Shown piece by piece: positions 8,299 to 19,358 of a stretch of DNA of 64,000 bases (within the stretch, counting starts at the first letter, position 1; each line of letters starts with the position of its first letter). The position numbers and the translations under genes were made by a program. This DNA comes from Rhodanobacter glycinis (GTDB lineage: Bacteria; Pseudomonadota; Gammaproteobacteria; Xanthomonadales; Rhodanobacteraceae), in contig NZ_RCZB01000001.1 of NCBI RefSeq assembly GCF_006438785.1, positions 755,912 to 819,911 of the forward strand. The letters run 5' to 3'. The notes beneath the pieces are model-generated. The model saw only the letters and a list, made by a program, of their open reading frames with translations, had not been told where the DNA came from and made no database searches.

Positions 8299-9426
8299 AT
8301 GAGCAAGCGTGATTACTACGAAGTGCTGGGCGTCGAGCGCAGCGTCACCGAAGTCGAGCTGAAGAAATCCTTCCGTCGGCTGGCAATGAAGTTCCACCCG
8401 GACCGCTGCCCGGACGATCCGCATGCGCAGGAGAAGTTCAAGGAGGCCAAGGAGGCCTACGAAGTGCTGTCCGACGCGCAGAAGCGCGCGATGTACGACC
8501 AGCATGGTCATGCTGCGTTCGAGCATGGCATGGGTGGTCGCGGCGGCGCCGGCTTCGGTGACGTCGGCGATATCTTCGGCGATATCTTCGGCGACATTTT
8601 CGGCCGGAACGGTGGTGGTCACGGACGTCCGCGGCGTGGCTCCGACCTGCGTTACATCATGGAGCTGGATCTGGAGGAGGCCGTGTTCGGCGTCAGCCGG
8701 CAGATCGAGGTGCCGACCCAGGTCAACTGCCACCATTGCAACGGCAGCGGCTCGGAAGATGGCAAGGTCAGCAAGTGCAAGACCTGTCATGGTCACGGCC
8801 AGGTGCGCATGCAAAACGGCATCTTCTCGATCCAGCAGGCCTGCCCGCATTGCGGCGGTACCGGCCAGGCGATCGAGAAGCCATGCAAGAAGTGCCACGG
8901 CGAAGGCCGTATCGAGGAAACCCGCACGTTGTCGGTACAGATTCCCGAGGGCGTCGACAACGGCGACCGCATCCGCCTGACCGGGCAGGGCGAGGCGGGC
9001 CCGTCCGGTGCCCCGGCGGGCGATCTGTATGTGGAAGTGCACGTGCGCGAGCACGCGATCTTCCAGCGCGAAGGCAGCGATCTTTATTGTGAACTGCCGA
9101 TCCGTTTCTCGCAGGCTGCGCTGGGCGCCGAGTTGCCGGTACCGACGCTGGAAGGCGAGGTGCCGATCAGCATTCCGCCCGAGACGCAGACCGGCACGCA
9201 GTTCCGCTTGCGCGGCCGTGGGGTCAAATCGGTGCGCAGCAGCCGTCACGGCGATCTGATCTGCCGCGTGGTGGTTGAAACGCCGGTGCGCCTGACCAAG
9301 CAGCAGCGTGAATTGCTGGAATCGCTCGAGGCCACGTTCGACAGCAACGACGCCGGCAAGCACACGCCACGCGCGAAAGGCTGGGTCGACGGCGTGAAGC
9401 AGTTCTGGTCGAAAGTCACCGCGTGA
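8299..9426 (+). CDS. dnaJ: Chaperone DnaJ (Hsp40)
   Basis: A 375-residue type I Hsp40 that delivers substrates to DnaK and stimulates its ATPase. The J domain (residues 1-70) has the essential HPD in [11 protein letters not shown] short Gly/Phe region contains three tandem GDIF units. The zinc domain has all four CxxCxGxG motifs: [24 protein letters not shown] and CKKCHGEG. The C-terminal substrate-binding domains follow. It is 135 bases downstream of dnaK. The ribosome-binding site is weak, which would limit output. Confidence 0.98.
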   Translation: MSKRDYYEVLGVERSVTEVELKKSFRRLAMKFHPDRCPDDPHAQEKFKEAKEAYEVLSDAQKRAMYDQHGHAAFEHGMGGRGGAGFGDVGDIFGDIFGDIFGRNGGGHGRPRRGSDLRYIMELDLEEAVFGVSRQIEVPTQVNCHHCNGSGSEDGKVSKCKTCHGHGQVRMQNGIFSIQQACPHCGGTGQAIEKPCKKCHGEGRIEETRTLSVQIPEGVDNGDRIRLTGQGEAGPSGAPAGDLYVEVHVREHAIFQREGSDLYCELPIRFSQAALGAELPVPTLEGEVPISIPPETQTGTQFRLRGRGVKSVRSSRHGDLICRVVVETPVRLTKQQRELLESLEATFDSNDAGKHTPRAKGWVDGVKQFWSKVTA

Positions 9427-9482
9427 CACAACGGCACACACAGTAGCATGTGCCGATCGACGGTTTTGACTGGAATGTGCCG

Positions 9483-10283
9483 ATGACCCGACCTGTTCGC
9501 CTCGCCATCAGTGGCGCCTCCGGCCGCATGGGCTGCGCGTTGCTCAGCTTGCTTGGCGATGACGCTCGCTTCGAGCTGGTGCATGCAGTAGTGGCGCCGG
9601 GTTCGGCCCACGCTGGCCAACCGGTGTTTGCCGGAGGTACGGACTCATTGCGTTACGCGCATGACTGGACGCATGCGCCGGCACTCGATGTCGTCGTCGA
9701 CTTCAGCGGCCCGGCTGGCCTGGTGTTGGCACTCGATCATTGCCTGGCGCATGGCAAGGCATTGGTGAGTGGTACCACCGGCATCGACGCGGCGCTGGAA
9801 GCGCGGCTTGTCGACTCTGGCAAGAGCATCGCGATACTGCGCGCGGCCAATTTCAGTCTCGGTGTGGCGGTATTGACGCGACTGCTGCGCGAGGCTGCCA
9901 CGGCGTTGCCGGGCTGGGATCTGGAGATCGTCGAAGTGCACCACAGCCGCAAACAGGACGCGCCGTCCGGCACCGCATTGGCACTCGGCAAAGCTGCCGC
10001 CGCGGCGCGCCACACCACGCTGGAAGCCGCCGCGGTGTATAGCCGTGAAGGCCAGACGGGCGAACGCATCGATGGCAGCATCGGCTTCACGGTAGTGCGT
10101 GGCGGCGACATCGTCGGCGAACATACCGCCATGCTGATCGGCCAGGGCGAACGCCTGGAGCTGGTGCATCGTGCCACCGATCGCTCGATTTTTGCGCGGG
10201 GTGCATTGCAGGCGGCGCATTGGCTGGCAGGTCGGGCGCCTGGACAGTGGCAGCTCGACGACGTGATCGCGTCGCCAGTCTGA
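9483..10283 (+). CDS. dapB: 4-hydroxy-tetrahydrodipicolinate reductase
   Basis: A 266-residue enzyme of the diaminopimelate/lysine pathway that reduces hydroxy-tetrahydrodipicolinate with NAD(P)H. RLAISGASGRMG at the N-terminus is the cofactor loop. VEVHHSRKQDAPSGTALALGK contains the catalytic histidines and the K...DAPSGTA substrate motif. I chose ATG 9483 because homologues start a few residues before the glycine-rich loop; an in-frame GTG at 9450 would add 11 residues. dapB after dnaJ and just before the carAB region is the usual xanthomonad order. Confidence 0.95.
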   Translation: MTRPVRLAISGASGRMGCALLSLLGDDARFELVHAVVAPGSAHAGQPVFAGGTDSLRYAHDWTHAPALDVVVDFSGPAGLVLALDHCLAHGKALVSGTTGIDAALEARLVDSGKSIAILRAANFSLGVAVLTRLLREAATALPGWDLEIVEVHHSRKQDAPSGTALALGKAAAAARHTTLEAAAVYSREGQTGERIDGSIGFTVVRGGDIVGEHTAMLIGQGERLELVHRATDRSIFARGALQAAHWLAGRAPGQWQLDDVIASPV

Positions 10284-10344
10284 ACATGGGCTGATAGATA
10301 TCGGCTTGTGCGGTGCAGCCGCTGCCGCTGGCATGCGCAACTTC

Positions 10345-10475
10345 GTCATTGGGGAGTAGCCAGCCTCGTTCCCAGAGGCGTTCGCATCAACATACTTGGT
10401 CGCGGTGGTTTCCGCGCCATGGTGCGAACAGCAACCGTCACCATCCGGTGGTGGACATGCCCGGCGAGACCTTTG
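10345..10475 (+). ncRNA. yybP-ykoY (manganese) riboswitch
   Basis: The conserved elements occur in order: ATTGGGGAGTAGCC (10349-10362), ATCAACATACTTGG (10386-10399) and CCGGCGAGACCTTTG (10461-10475), with pairing arms between them. These are the signature loops of the Mn2+-sensing yybP-ykoY aptamer, as in the E. coli alx and mntP leaders. By family knowledge it turns on metal exporter or membrane transport genes when manganese is high. The downstream gene is only an antiporter fragment (10500-10790), so the switch may now control nothing useful. The edges are approximate. Confidence 0.85.
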
Positions 10476-10499
10476 TCCAACGGTCACTCGCTCGCCGGA

Positions 10500-10790
10500 C
10501 CCAGCATCAACGCGATTATCTGGGTACGTCAGGGCAAGGAGCGGCTGGCACTGGCGAACATCTCCGAGGCCATGATGATCCAGGCGACAATTCCCAGTTC
10601 ACTGGCCCTGTTCGCCACGCCGTGGCTGTTCGATACGCCATTGATCGTGGCCGGCGTGCTGACCGCCATCGCCATCGTCTACCTGTGGAGTGTGTTCCGT
10701 CGCGGCAATGTTGATGCGCGCTGGCTGTTGCCGATCGGCCTGTTGCACGGCGTGTTCGCCGCATTCGTGGCATGGCACTTTGTTCGATGA
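10500..10790 (+). pseudogene. C-terminal remnant of a Na+/Ca2+-type (CaCA) antiporter
   Basis: The frame reads SINAIIWVRQGKERLALANI, then SEAMMIQATIPSSLALFATPWLF, then two hydrophobic segments. This matches the last third of CaCA-family sodium:calcium exchangers, where the segment around NISGAMMFQATIP is a conserved alpha-repeat. Nothing upstream in this frame resembles the N-terminal repeat, no start codon is convincing, and the aptamer ends only 25 bases before the homology. The simplest reading is a deletion that removed the gene's front and any riboswitch expression platform. A short functional membrane peptide cannot be excluded. Confidence 0.6.
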
Positions 10791-10794
10791 TTGC

Positions 10795-11148
10795 TCAGTG
10801 GTAATTGCTCATCAGACCGAAGCACGCAGCAACTAGCAGGAGCAGCACGGCCACGATCGACAGCAGGCCGAGGAACATGCCTTTGCCGGTGCGTGACTTG
10901 CCCCGGTTGAGCAGTACCACAGCCCACACGATGACTGCCAACGGTGGCAGCCAGATCCCACCGAGGATGGCGGCGAGGCTGCCGGTGAACAACACCAGTG
11001 CTTCGCCGACCACCATCACCAGCCATGCCAGACCGACGCCGGCAGCAAGCGATCCGGTGGATGGTTCGGGGATGTTGCCTGGCATCGGCGTCGGTGCCTG
11101 CGGGGGCGAGGCTACGGAGGTGGGTGGCTCCAGGCGCATTTCATTCAT
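10795..11148 (-). CDS. Small membrane protein of the radical SAM operon
   Basis: A 117-residue protein. A proline-rich N-terminal stretch (about 30 residues) is followed by three hydrophobic segments, roughly residues 37-57, 60-78 and 92-112, with a basic loop (NRGKSRTGKG) before the last. The start at 11148 overlaps the radical SAM stop by 8 bases (ATGAATGA), showing translational coupling. I do not recognise a family. As the last gene of the operon it could be a membrane anchor or assembly factor for the enzyme upstream, but that is context only. Confidence 0.7.
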   Translation of the reverse strand: MNEMRLEPPTSVASPPQAPTPMPGNIPEPSTGSLAAGVGLAWLVMVVGEALVLFTGSLAAILGGIWLPPLAVIVWAVVLLNRGKSRTGKGMFLGLLSIVAVLLLLVAACFGLMSNYH

Positions 11149-12580
11149 GCGGTTGCTCCTCGTAGGTCCGGCTCTGGTCGATCTCACGCCGCAGCTTGGC
11201 CAGCGTGGTCGCCTTGTCGTCGCGGTAGAACAGATTGAAGGTGTCGAACGGGATGATCCTGCCATCGGGCTGTGCGATATGTACGCAGGATTTCTTGACT
11301 GCACGCAAGTCGAAACCGTGGGCGTCGATGAACTGCATGATGAGTACGCGGAATACATGGCGATACCCCAGCTCGCTGGGCGCCTGTACCTGCGGCAGGC
11401 AGCACAGCAGGTCGGACAGGGAACAGGCCTGGGATTCCGGTGAATGATTGGTCGCGAACAGCTCGAATACATGGGCGCGCAGCTCTTCGTCGCGCTCCAC
11501 CACGATTGTGTTGCGCCCCTTGCTGACCAGGGCTTCAGGTGACACGAAGCGGGTAAGCGGAACGACCTGATCGCCGACCTTCAATGCGTATGCCATGGCC
11601 AGGCAATCGGGATTGCAGGGCACCGGGATCAGATCATCGGGCTGGAACAGCGGGCTTTGTTCGAGGATGCGCCGACGAACTTCGCTGAGGGTCAGGCGGT
11701 TGTGTTCCGGATCGTAGCCATCCAGACGGCCAGCGGCCTGTATGGGCTGGAACGTGACGCCTCGCACGCATGGCTGGGTCAGCGCGAAGTCGATGATCTC
11801 GCCCAGCTCACTGTCGTTGAGTCCCTTCTTTACGGTGACGACAAGGGTCGTGGAGATGTCGTGCCTGTTCAGGTGCTCCAGCGCCTTCAGGCGAACGTCA
11901 CGCAGCTTGGCGCCGCGCAAATCCTTGTGCACCTCGTCGCGCAGCGAGTCGAACTGAAGGTACAGCTCGAAGCCAGGCTGATAGCTGGCAAGGCGCGCGG
12001 CGAACTCGGGCTCTTTGGCAATGCGCAAGCCGTTGGTGTTGACCATCAGATGGCGAATCGGTCGCTGCTTTGCCGCATCGAGGATCGCGAAGAAATCCGG
12101 GTGCAGGGTCGGCTCGCCGCCGGAAATCTGTACCACGTCGGGCTCGCCCTCGTTGGCCACCACCGCGTCGAGCATGCGTTCCACCGTCGCCAGATCGCGA
12201 AAGCCAGGACGGTGCGGACCGCTTTCGGCGTAGCAGATCGGACAATGCAGGTTGCAGTGATCGGTAATCTCGATCAGGGTGAGGCACGAGTGCTGCATGT
12301 GCTCCGGACAAAGGCCACAGTCGTACGGACAGCCGTAATGCTGTGGTGTGTTGAAGCGCTGTGGCAGCTCCGGCGGCTTGATGTACAACTCGCGGCACTG
12401 GCGATAATACGCAGCGTCATCCGAAATCAGCACGCGCTCACGCCCGTGATGCGGGCACCATTTTTCCAGGTAGACACGCTCGTCCTTGATCAGGATTTTA
12501 GCCTCGACCCGGCGCAGGCAGCTGGTGCAGATCGACACCGCGCTGTCGTAGAACAGGTATGGCCTTACCTTGGCTCCCAT
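11141..12580 (-). CDS. Radical SAM protein, MJ0619/tetraether-lipid-synthase type
   Basis: A 479-residue enzyme. The N-terminus has a rubredoxin-like metal site: C18-x2-C21 and C42-P-H-H-G46. A second cysteine set, CPYDCGLC (C84, C88, C91) with C99, precedes the radical SAM core CNLHCPIC (C109, C113, C116), which binds the SAM [4Fe-4S] cluster. The GGEPTLHPD motif follows. More cysteines lie near the C-terminus (CNPDC and CSLSDLLCC). This layout of several metal sites around a SAM core is that of MJ0619-like proteins, including archaeal tetraether lipid synthase, which joins lipid chains by C-C coupling. ATG 12580 gives the family-like start; longer in-frame starts overlap the upstream gene more. 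It overlaps that gene by 16 bases. The substrate is inferred, not shown. Confidence 0.85.
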   Translation of the reverse strand: MGAKVRPYLFYDSAVSICTSCLRRVEAKILIKDERVYLEKWCPHHGRERVLISDDAAYYRQCRELYIKPPELPQRFNTPQHYGCPYDCGLCPEHMQHSCLTLIEITDHCNLHCPICYAESGPHRPGFRDLATVERMLDAVVANEGEPDVVQISGGEPTLHPDFFAILDAAKQRPIRHLMVNTNGLRIAKEPEFAARLASYQPGFELYLQFDSLRDEVHKDLRGAKLRDVRLKALEHLNRHDISTTLVVTVKKGLNDSELGEIIDFALTQPCVRGVTFQPIQAAGRLDGYDPEHNRLTLSEVRRRILEQSPLFQPDDLIPVPCNPDCLAMAYALKVGDQVVPLTRFVSPEALVSKGRNTIVVERDEELRAHVFELFATNHSPESQACSLSDLLCCLPQVQAPSELGYRHVFRVLIMQFIDAHGFDLRAVKKSCVHIAQPDGRIIPFDTFNLFYRDDKATTLAKLRREIDQSRTYEEQPHE

Positions 12581-13317
12581 GCACCGCTTCCCCTGGCGAA
12601 CAACGCCCGCAGGATACGCGGGATGTCGCGTCCGTAGTATGCCAGCCCCGCCACGCACAACCATTGAATGCCCGAGAGCCCGCCGGGCCAGTTGTAGAAA
12701 ACGGGTTTGATGAATTCGACCAGCAGGCGGAACATCAGGTAGCCGATCATGAAGGCGCGGAAGCGGTCACCGGGTTTGGCAAAGACGTCATGCCGCCAGT
12801 GAATCACGGCGTATTGCGCGAGCAGAAACGCGATCTCGTAGAGCTGGGTCGGATGGCGTGGCACGCCATCGCCGAAATCCACGCCCCACGGCAGCGAGGT
12901 GAGTACGCCGTACGTGTGATCGCCCAGGCCGGCCAGGAAACATCCCACGCGGCCGATGCACATGCCCACGGTGAGAGGCAGCACGAACGCATCGCCAGTC
13001 GAGCGGGGTACCTTCGCAATTTTCTTGGCCAGCTCCACCCCGATCAACCCACCGAGCAACGCACCGACGATCGACTTGCCCTCGAGCAGATGGCGCAGGT
13101 CGGGGAAGCTGGCGAAGGCGGCGATCGGATCGTCGATCCAGAACGCCAGCTTGGCGCCCAATGCCGCACCGACGATGGCGCCGACACCGACCCACACCAC
13201 ATGGTCATCGTGCTGGAAAGCGGACGGGGCGAGCCGGCGACGCGTCCACAGGAACGTACGGAACCCGACCATGTAAGCCAGCGCTTCGAAGACGGTATGC
13301 AGCGCGACCGGGGTCAT
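12565..13317 (-). CDS. Divergent Lgt-like membrane transferase
   Basis: A 250-residue polytopic protein of the prolipoprotein diacylglyceryl transferase (Lgt) fold. GMCIGRVGCFLAGLGDHTYG aligns with the Lgt signature GRIGNFINGE, and HPTQLYE is the conserved late motif. The Arg of the signature is kept, but the Asn is Cys, the second Asn is Ala and the Glu is Leu. The HGGL histidine motif also appears as LLGGL. Canonical Lgt uses these residues to move diacylglycerol from phosphatidylglycerol to lipoprotein cysteines, so this is probably a paralogue with another lipid reaction. The start at 13317 is the first Met before homology. It lies 13 bases after the oxygenase and overlaps the radical SAM gene. 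Confidence 0.8.
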   Translation of the reverse strand: MTPVALHTVFEALAYMVGFRTFLWTRRRLAPSAFQHDDHVVWVGVGAIVGAALGAKLAFWIDDPIAAFASFPDLRHLLEGKSIVGALLGGLIGVELAKKIAKVPRSTGDAFVLPLTVGMCIGRVGCFLAGLGDHTYGVLTSLPWGVDFGDGVPRHPTQLYEIAFLLAQYAVIHWRHDVFAKPGDRFRAFMIGYLMFRLLVEFIKPVFYNWPGGLSGIQWLCVAGLAYYGRDIPRILRALFARGSGAWEPR

Positions 13318-13330
13318 CAGCTGTGCTGGA

Positions 13331-14026
13331 TCAGTCGGGATGGGATGCGCTGCGGTCGCGTCCTGCGCCCAGCTTGGTATCGAGGCGGCCGAACAGTTTC
13401 TTGAACGCACGCGAGAATTTGCCGCGTTTCGTCTTGCGCAACTTTTCCTCTTCGCTGGTAAGCCATGCCACCTGGATGACCCGCCGTTCGCCCTCGTAGG
13501 GCAGATGGCCGTGGAAGGAGTTCTCGCAACGTTTGAATACTGCAAACTCGCCGTAAAGAGGAGTCAGTTCCGCTGTCACCATGCTGTCGATGTCATCGAT
13601 CCGGTGCAGGAAGCGAAGGCAGCCGTCGCTGGTATCCGGCCATTGCGCGTTGAGGTAGATCAGCGCCGTGGCCACCTTGGACTTGCTGTCGGTATGGATG
13701 GTGCCGTGGCGCTTGTTCAGCAGGCGGCACAGCGTCACCAGGGTCGGGTATTGACCAAGGTTGTCGATACCAAGCCGCTGGCCGACGGCGCTGGCGAACG
13801 CCGGAGTGGTCATGTCTTCGATCAGCGCATTGACGGACGGGCCGCAGTCGCTCGGGTCGTACGGAAAAAAACCGGCGCTGGCATAGCGCGGAAAGTCGCG
13901 ATCCAGGTCGCTGCGTACTTCATCGGGCAGCTGGCCGTGCGCAACCATGAACGGGAAGGGTTGCTGCTGCACCGTGGTATCCGGGCGATCAAGTCGGGCG
14001 GGATCGAGCAGTACGGCAGCACTCAT
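13331..14026 (-). CDS. 2-oxoglutarate/Fe(II)-dependent oxygenase
   Basis: A 231-residue protein with the double-stranded beta-helix iron site. HTDSKSK supplies the HxD pair and NSFHGHLPYEGERRVIQVAWL the distal His and the 2-oxoglutarate-binding Arg. The fold resembles prolyl-4-hydroxylase-like 2OG-Fe(II) enzymes. The C-terminus is strongly basic (KLRKTKRGKFSRAFKKLFGR) and could contact a membrane or nucleic acid. It is the first gene of the four-gene minus-strand operon and is divergent from carA. Its place next to Lgt-like and radical SAM genes suggests hydroxylation of the same product. Confidence 0.82.
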   Translation of the reverse strand: MSAAVLLDPARLDRPDTTVQQQPFPFMVAHGQLPDEVRSDLDRDFPRYASAGFFPYDPSDCGPSVNALIEDMTTPAFASAVGQRLGIDNLGQYPTLVTLCRLLNKRHGTIHTDSKSKVATALIYLNAQWPDTSDGCLRFLHRIDDIDSMVTAELTPLYGEFAVFKRCENSFHGHLPYEGERRVIQVAWLTSEEEKLRKTKRGKFSRAFKKLFGRLDTKLGAGRDRSASHPD

Positions 14027-14118
14027 GGGACATTCAACTCCATTGAAATGTGGCCTAGTGTAGCGCTGACCGCATGGCGGCGATGGAGGCTGAAACCTAC
14101 GATTCAGCCTTCGTAAGG

Positions 14119-14147
14119 TGGACAGAAACGCCGTCGCCGCCTATCAT
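14119..14147 (+). promoter_or_regulatory. Sigma-70 promoter of carA
   Basis: TGGACA (14119-14124), exactly 17 bases, then TATCAT (14142-14147). Transcription would start near 14154, leaving a leader of about 87 bases before carA. A separate hairpin (GGCTGAA/TTCAGCC, 14088-14109) lies just upstream of the -35 box. Confidence 0.6.
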
Positions 14148-14240
14148 TTCAACCCGCCCTGATCCTTTCCTTTCCAAGCTCCACAAGCCAGCAATCCAGC
14201 GGCTTGCGGACTTTGCTGCATCTAAAAGGCGGTTATTCGT

Positions 14241-15369
14241 ATGCCTCATCCTGCTCTGCTGGCCCTCGAAGACGGCAGCGTGTTTCATGGTCATGCCGTC
14301 GGCGCATCGGGGGATACCGTTGGCGAAGTGGTCTTCAATACCGCGATGACCGGTTACCAGGAGATCCTCACCGATCCCTCCTATGCGCGCCAGATCGTCA
14401 CGCTGACCTATCCACATATCGGCAATACCGGTGTCAACGCCGAGGACGTCGAATCCACTGCCGTACATGCTGCCGGACTAATCGTGCGCGATGTGCCGCG
14501 CCGCGCCAGCAGCTGGCGCAGCACCGAAAGCCTGCCCGACTATCTCAAACGTCACGGCACCGTCGCCATTGCCGGTATCGATACGCGGCGATTGACCCGC
14601 ATCCTGCGCGACAAGGGCGCACTGGCCGGCTGCATCATGGCGGGTGAGCAGGTTGACGCCGAGAGTGCACTGGCCAAGGCACGCGCGTTCCCCGGCCTGA
14701 ACGGCATGGACCTGGCCAAGGTGGTCAGCACGTCCAGGCCGTATGTGTGGAATCAGGGTGTGTACGACCTCGATCGCACGGCGTTCAATCAACCGGCGAT
14801 GCGTTTCAAGGTGGTCGCGTACGATTTCGGGACCAAGCTCAACATCCTGCGATTGCTTGCCGAGCAAGGTTGCGAGGTGACCGTGGTGCCGGCACAGACC
14901 GCCGCCGCCGAGGTGCTGGCGATGCAACCGGATGGCGTGTTCCTGTCCAACGGCCCGGGCGATCCAGCGGCCTGCGATTACGCCATTGACGCCACCCGCG
15001 CGTTTCTCGACGCGAAGATCCCGCTGTTCGGCATCTGCCTTGGCCATCAGCTGATGGGCCTGGCGCTGGGCGGCAAGACGCTGAAGATGAAGTTCGGCCA
15101 TCACGGTGCCAATCACCCGGTCAAGGATCACGATGATGGTCGCGTGCTGATCACCTCGCAGAACCATGGTTTCGCGGTCGATCCGGCCACGTTGCCGGCG
15201 AATGTGCGGGTCACGCATACCTCGCTGTTCGACGGCTCGCTGCAGGGTTTCGCGCTGACCGACCGGCCCGCGTTCTGCTTCCAGGGTCACCCCGAGGCGA
15301 GCCCGGGCCCGCTCGACATGGGCTATCTGTTCAACCGTTTCGCGACCCTGATGCAGGAGGCCCGCACGC

Positions 15370-15377
<8 letters not shown>
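14241..15377 (+). CDS. carA: Carbamoyl-phosphate synthase small subunit
   Basis: A 378-residue glutaminase subunit that releases ammonia from glutamine and passes it to CarB for arginine and pyrimidine synthesis. The N-terminal domain has [20 protein letters not shown]. The class I amidotransferase domain has the nucleophile in FGICLGHQL and the catalytic His-Glu in [11 protein letters not shown]. The length is normal. It overlaps carB by 8 bases. The ribosome-binding site is not strong. Confidence 0.98.
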
Positions 15378-18593
<3,216 letters not shown>

Positions 18594-18597
<4 letters not shown>

Positions 18598-19070
18598 GCC
18601 GCCCCCCGATCACCAAAGCGGGCTCCGAGCGCCTGCGCGCCGAGCTTGAGAAACTGAAATTCGTTGATCGGCCGCGCATCATCGCGGCGATTGCCGAGGC
18701 GCGCGCGCACGGCGACCTCAAGGAGAATGCCGAGTATCACGCTGCACGTGAACAACAGAGCTTCGCCGAGGGCCGCATCGGTCAGCTGGAGTCCTTGCTG
18801 TCGAACGCCGAAGTGATCGACGTTACCCAACTCAATCCGGGCAACCGCGTGGTGTTCGGCGCCATCGTCGATCTTGAAGACGAGGACAGCGGCACCGCCG
18901 TGACCTATCAGATCGTTGGCGACCTGGAGGCGGACATCAAGCTCCGCATGATTGCGGTGTCTTCGCCGATTGCGCGGGCACTGATCGGCAAAAGTGCTGG
19001 CGACAGTTTCGAATTCACTGCGCCGAATGGCGTCAAGCATTACGAGATCATCGGCGTTCGTTACGAGTGA
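18594..19070 (+). CDS. greA: Transcription elongation factor GreA
   Basis: A 158-residue factor that stimulates RNA cleavage by backtracked RNA polymerase. The N-terminal coiled coil carries the conserved [20 protein letters not shown] tip with the catalytic acidic residues (D and E of GDLKENAEY). The C-terminal FKBP-like domain contains [14 protein letters not shown]. The start overlaps carB by 4 bases (ATGA). The carA-carB-greA operon ends in two hairpins. Confidence 0.98.
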
Positions 19071-19081
19071 TGCCGACAGCT

Positions 19082-19111
19082 GGGCGTCCGGCTGCTGAGA
19101 ACCGGACGCCC
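19082..19111 (+). terminator. First hairpin after greA
   Basis: GGGCGTCCGG pairs perfectly with CCGGACGCCC around a 10-base loop, 12 bases after the greA stop. It has no U-run of its own but is followed at once by the second hairpin, so it may protect the 3' end. Confidence 0.5.
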
Positions 19112-19113
19112 AC

Positions 19114-19142
19114 AAAAAAGGCCGCTTGCGCGGCCTTTTTCA
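19114..19142. terminator. Bidirectional intrinsic terminator between greA and rpmJ
   Basis: AAAAAAGGCCGC-TTGC-GCGGCCTTTTT is a 6-bp G/C stem with a tetraloop, with a T-run on one side and an A-run on the other. It can therefore stop greA transcription and the convergent rpmJ transcript. Confidence 0.85.
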
Positions 19143-19171
19143 CGACTTCGTTGCGACGAGCCCGACTGGAC

Positions 19172-19297
19172 TCAGCGCTGACGAGCCTTGAAACGGGGAT
19201 TGCTCTTGCAGATCACGAACACCTTGCCGCGACGACGCACGATCTTGCAGTCGCGATGCCGCGCCTTGGCGGACTTCAAAGAGTTAAGCACCTTCAC
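19172..19297 (-). CDS. rpmJ: 50S ribosomal protein L36, zinc-free (type B) form
   Basis: A 41-residue gene starting [17 protein letters not shown] and ending [12 protein letters not shown], an obvious L36 of the YkgO type. It starts with GTG (19295-19297) after AGGAG at the right distance; no ATG is available. The family divides into zinc-binding forms with four metal ligands and zinc-independent forms. Only two cysteines are present, so this is the zinc-independent form. In many xanthomonads this is the only L36, so it need not be a zinc-starvation copy. It terminates at the shared hairpin with greA. Confidence 0.93.
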   Translation of the reverse strand: MKVLNSLKSAKARHRDCKIVRRRGKVFVICKSNPRFKARQR

Positions 19298-19358
19298 GGC
19301 CAGCTCCTGACACTAAACGAAAATGTAAGCGTGCAAGTGTAACGACTCCAATGGCTTA

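Noticed and set aside
10308..10499. N-terminal part of the open frame leading into the antiporter fragment
   Set aside because: It overlaps the yybP-ykoY aptamer; the residues are translation of RNA structure, not protein homology.
14088..14109. GGCTGAA/TTCAGCC hairpin upstream of carA
   Set aside because: It lies before the promoter and has no U-run on either strand, so it is not called a terminator.
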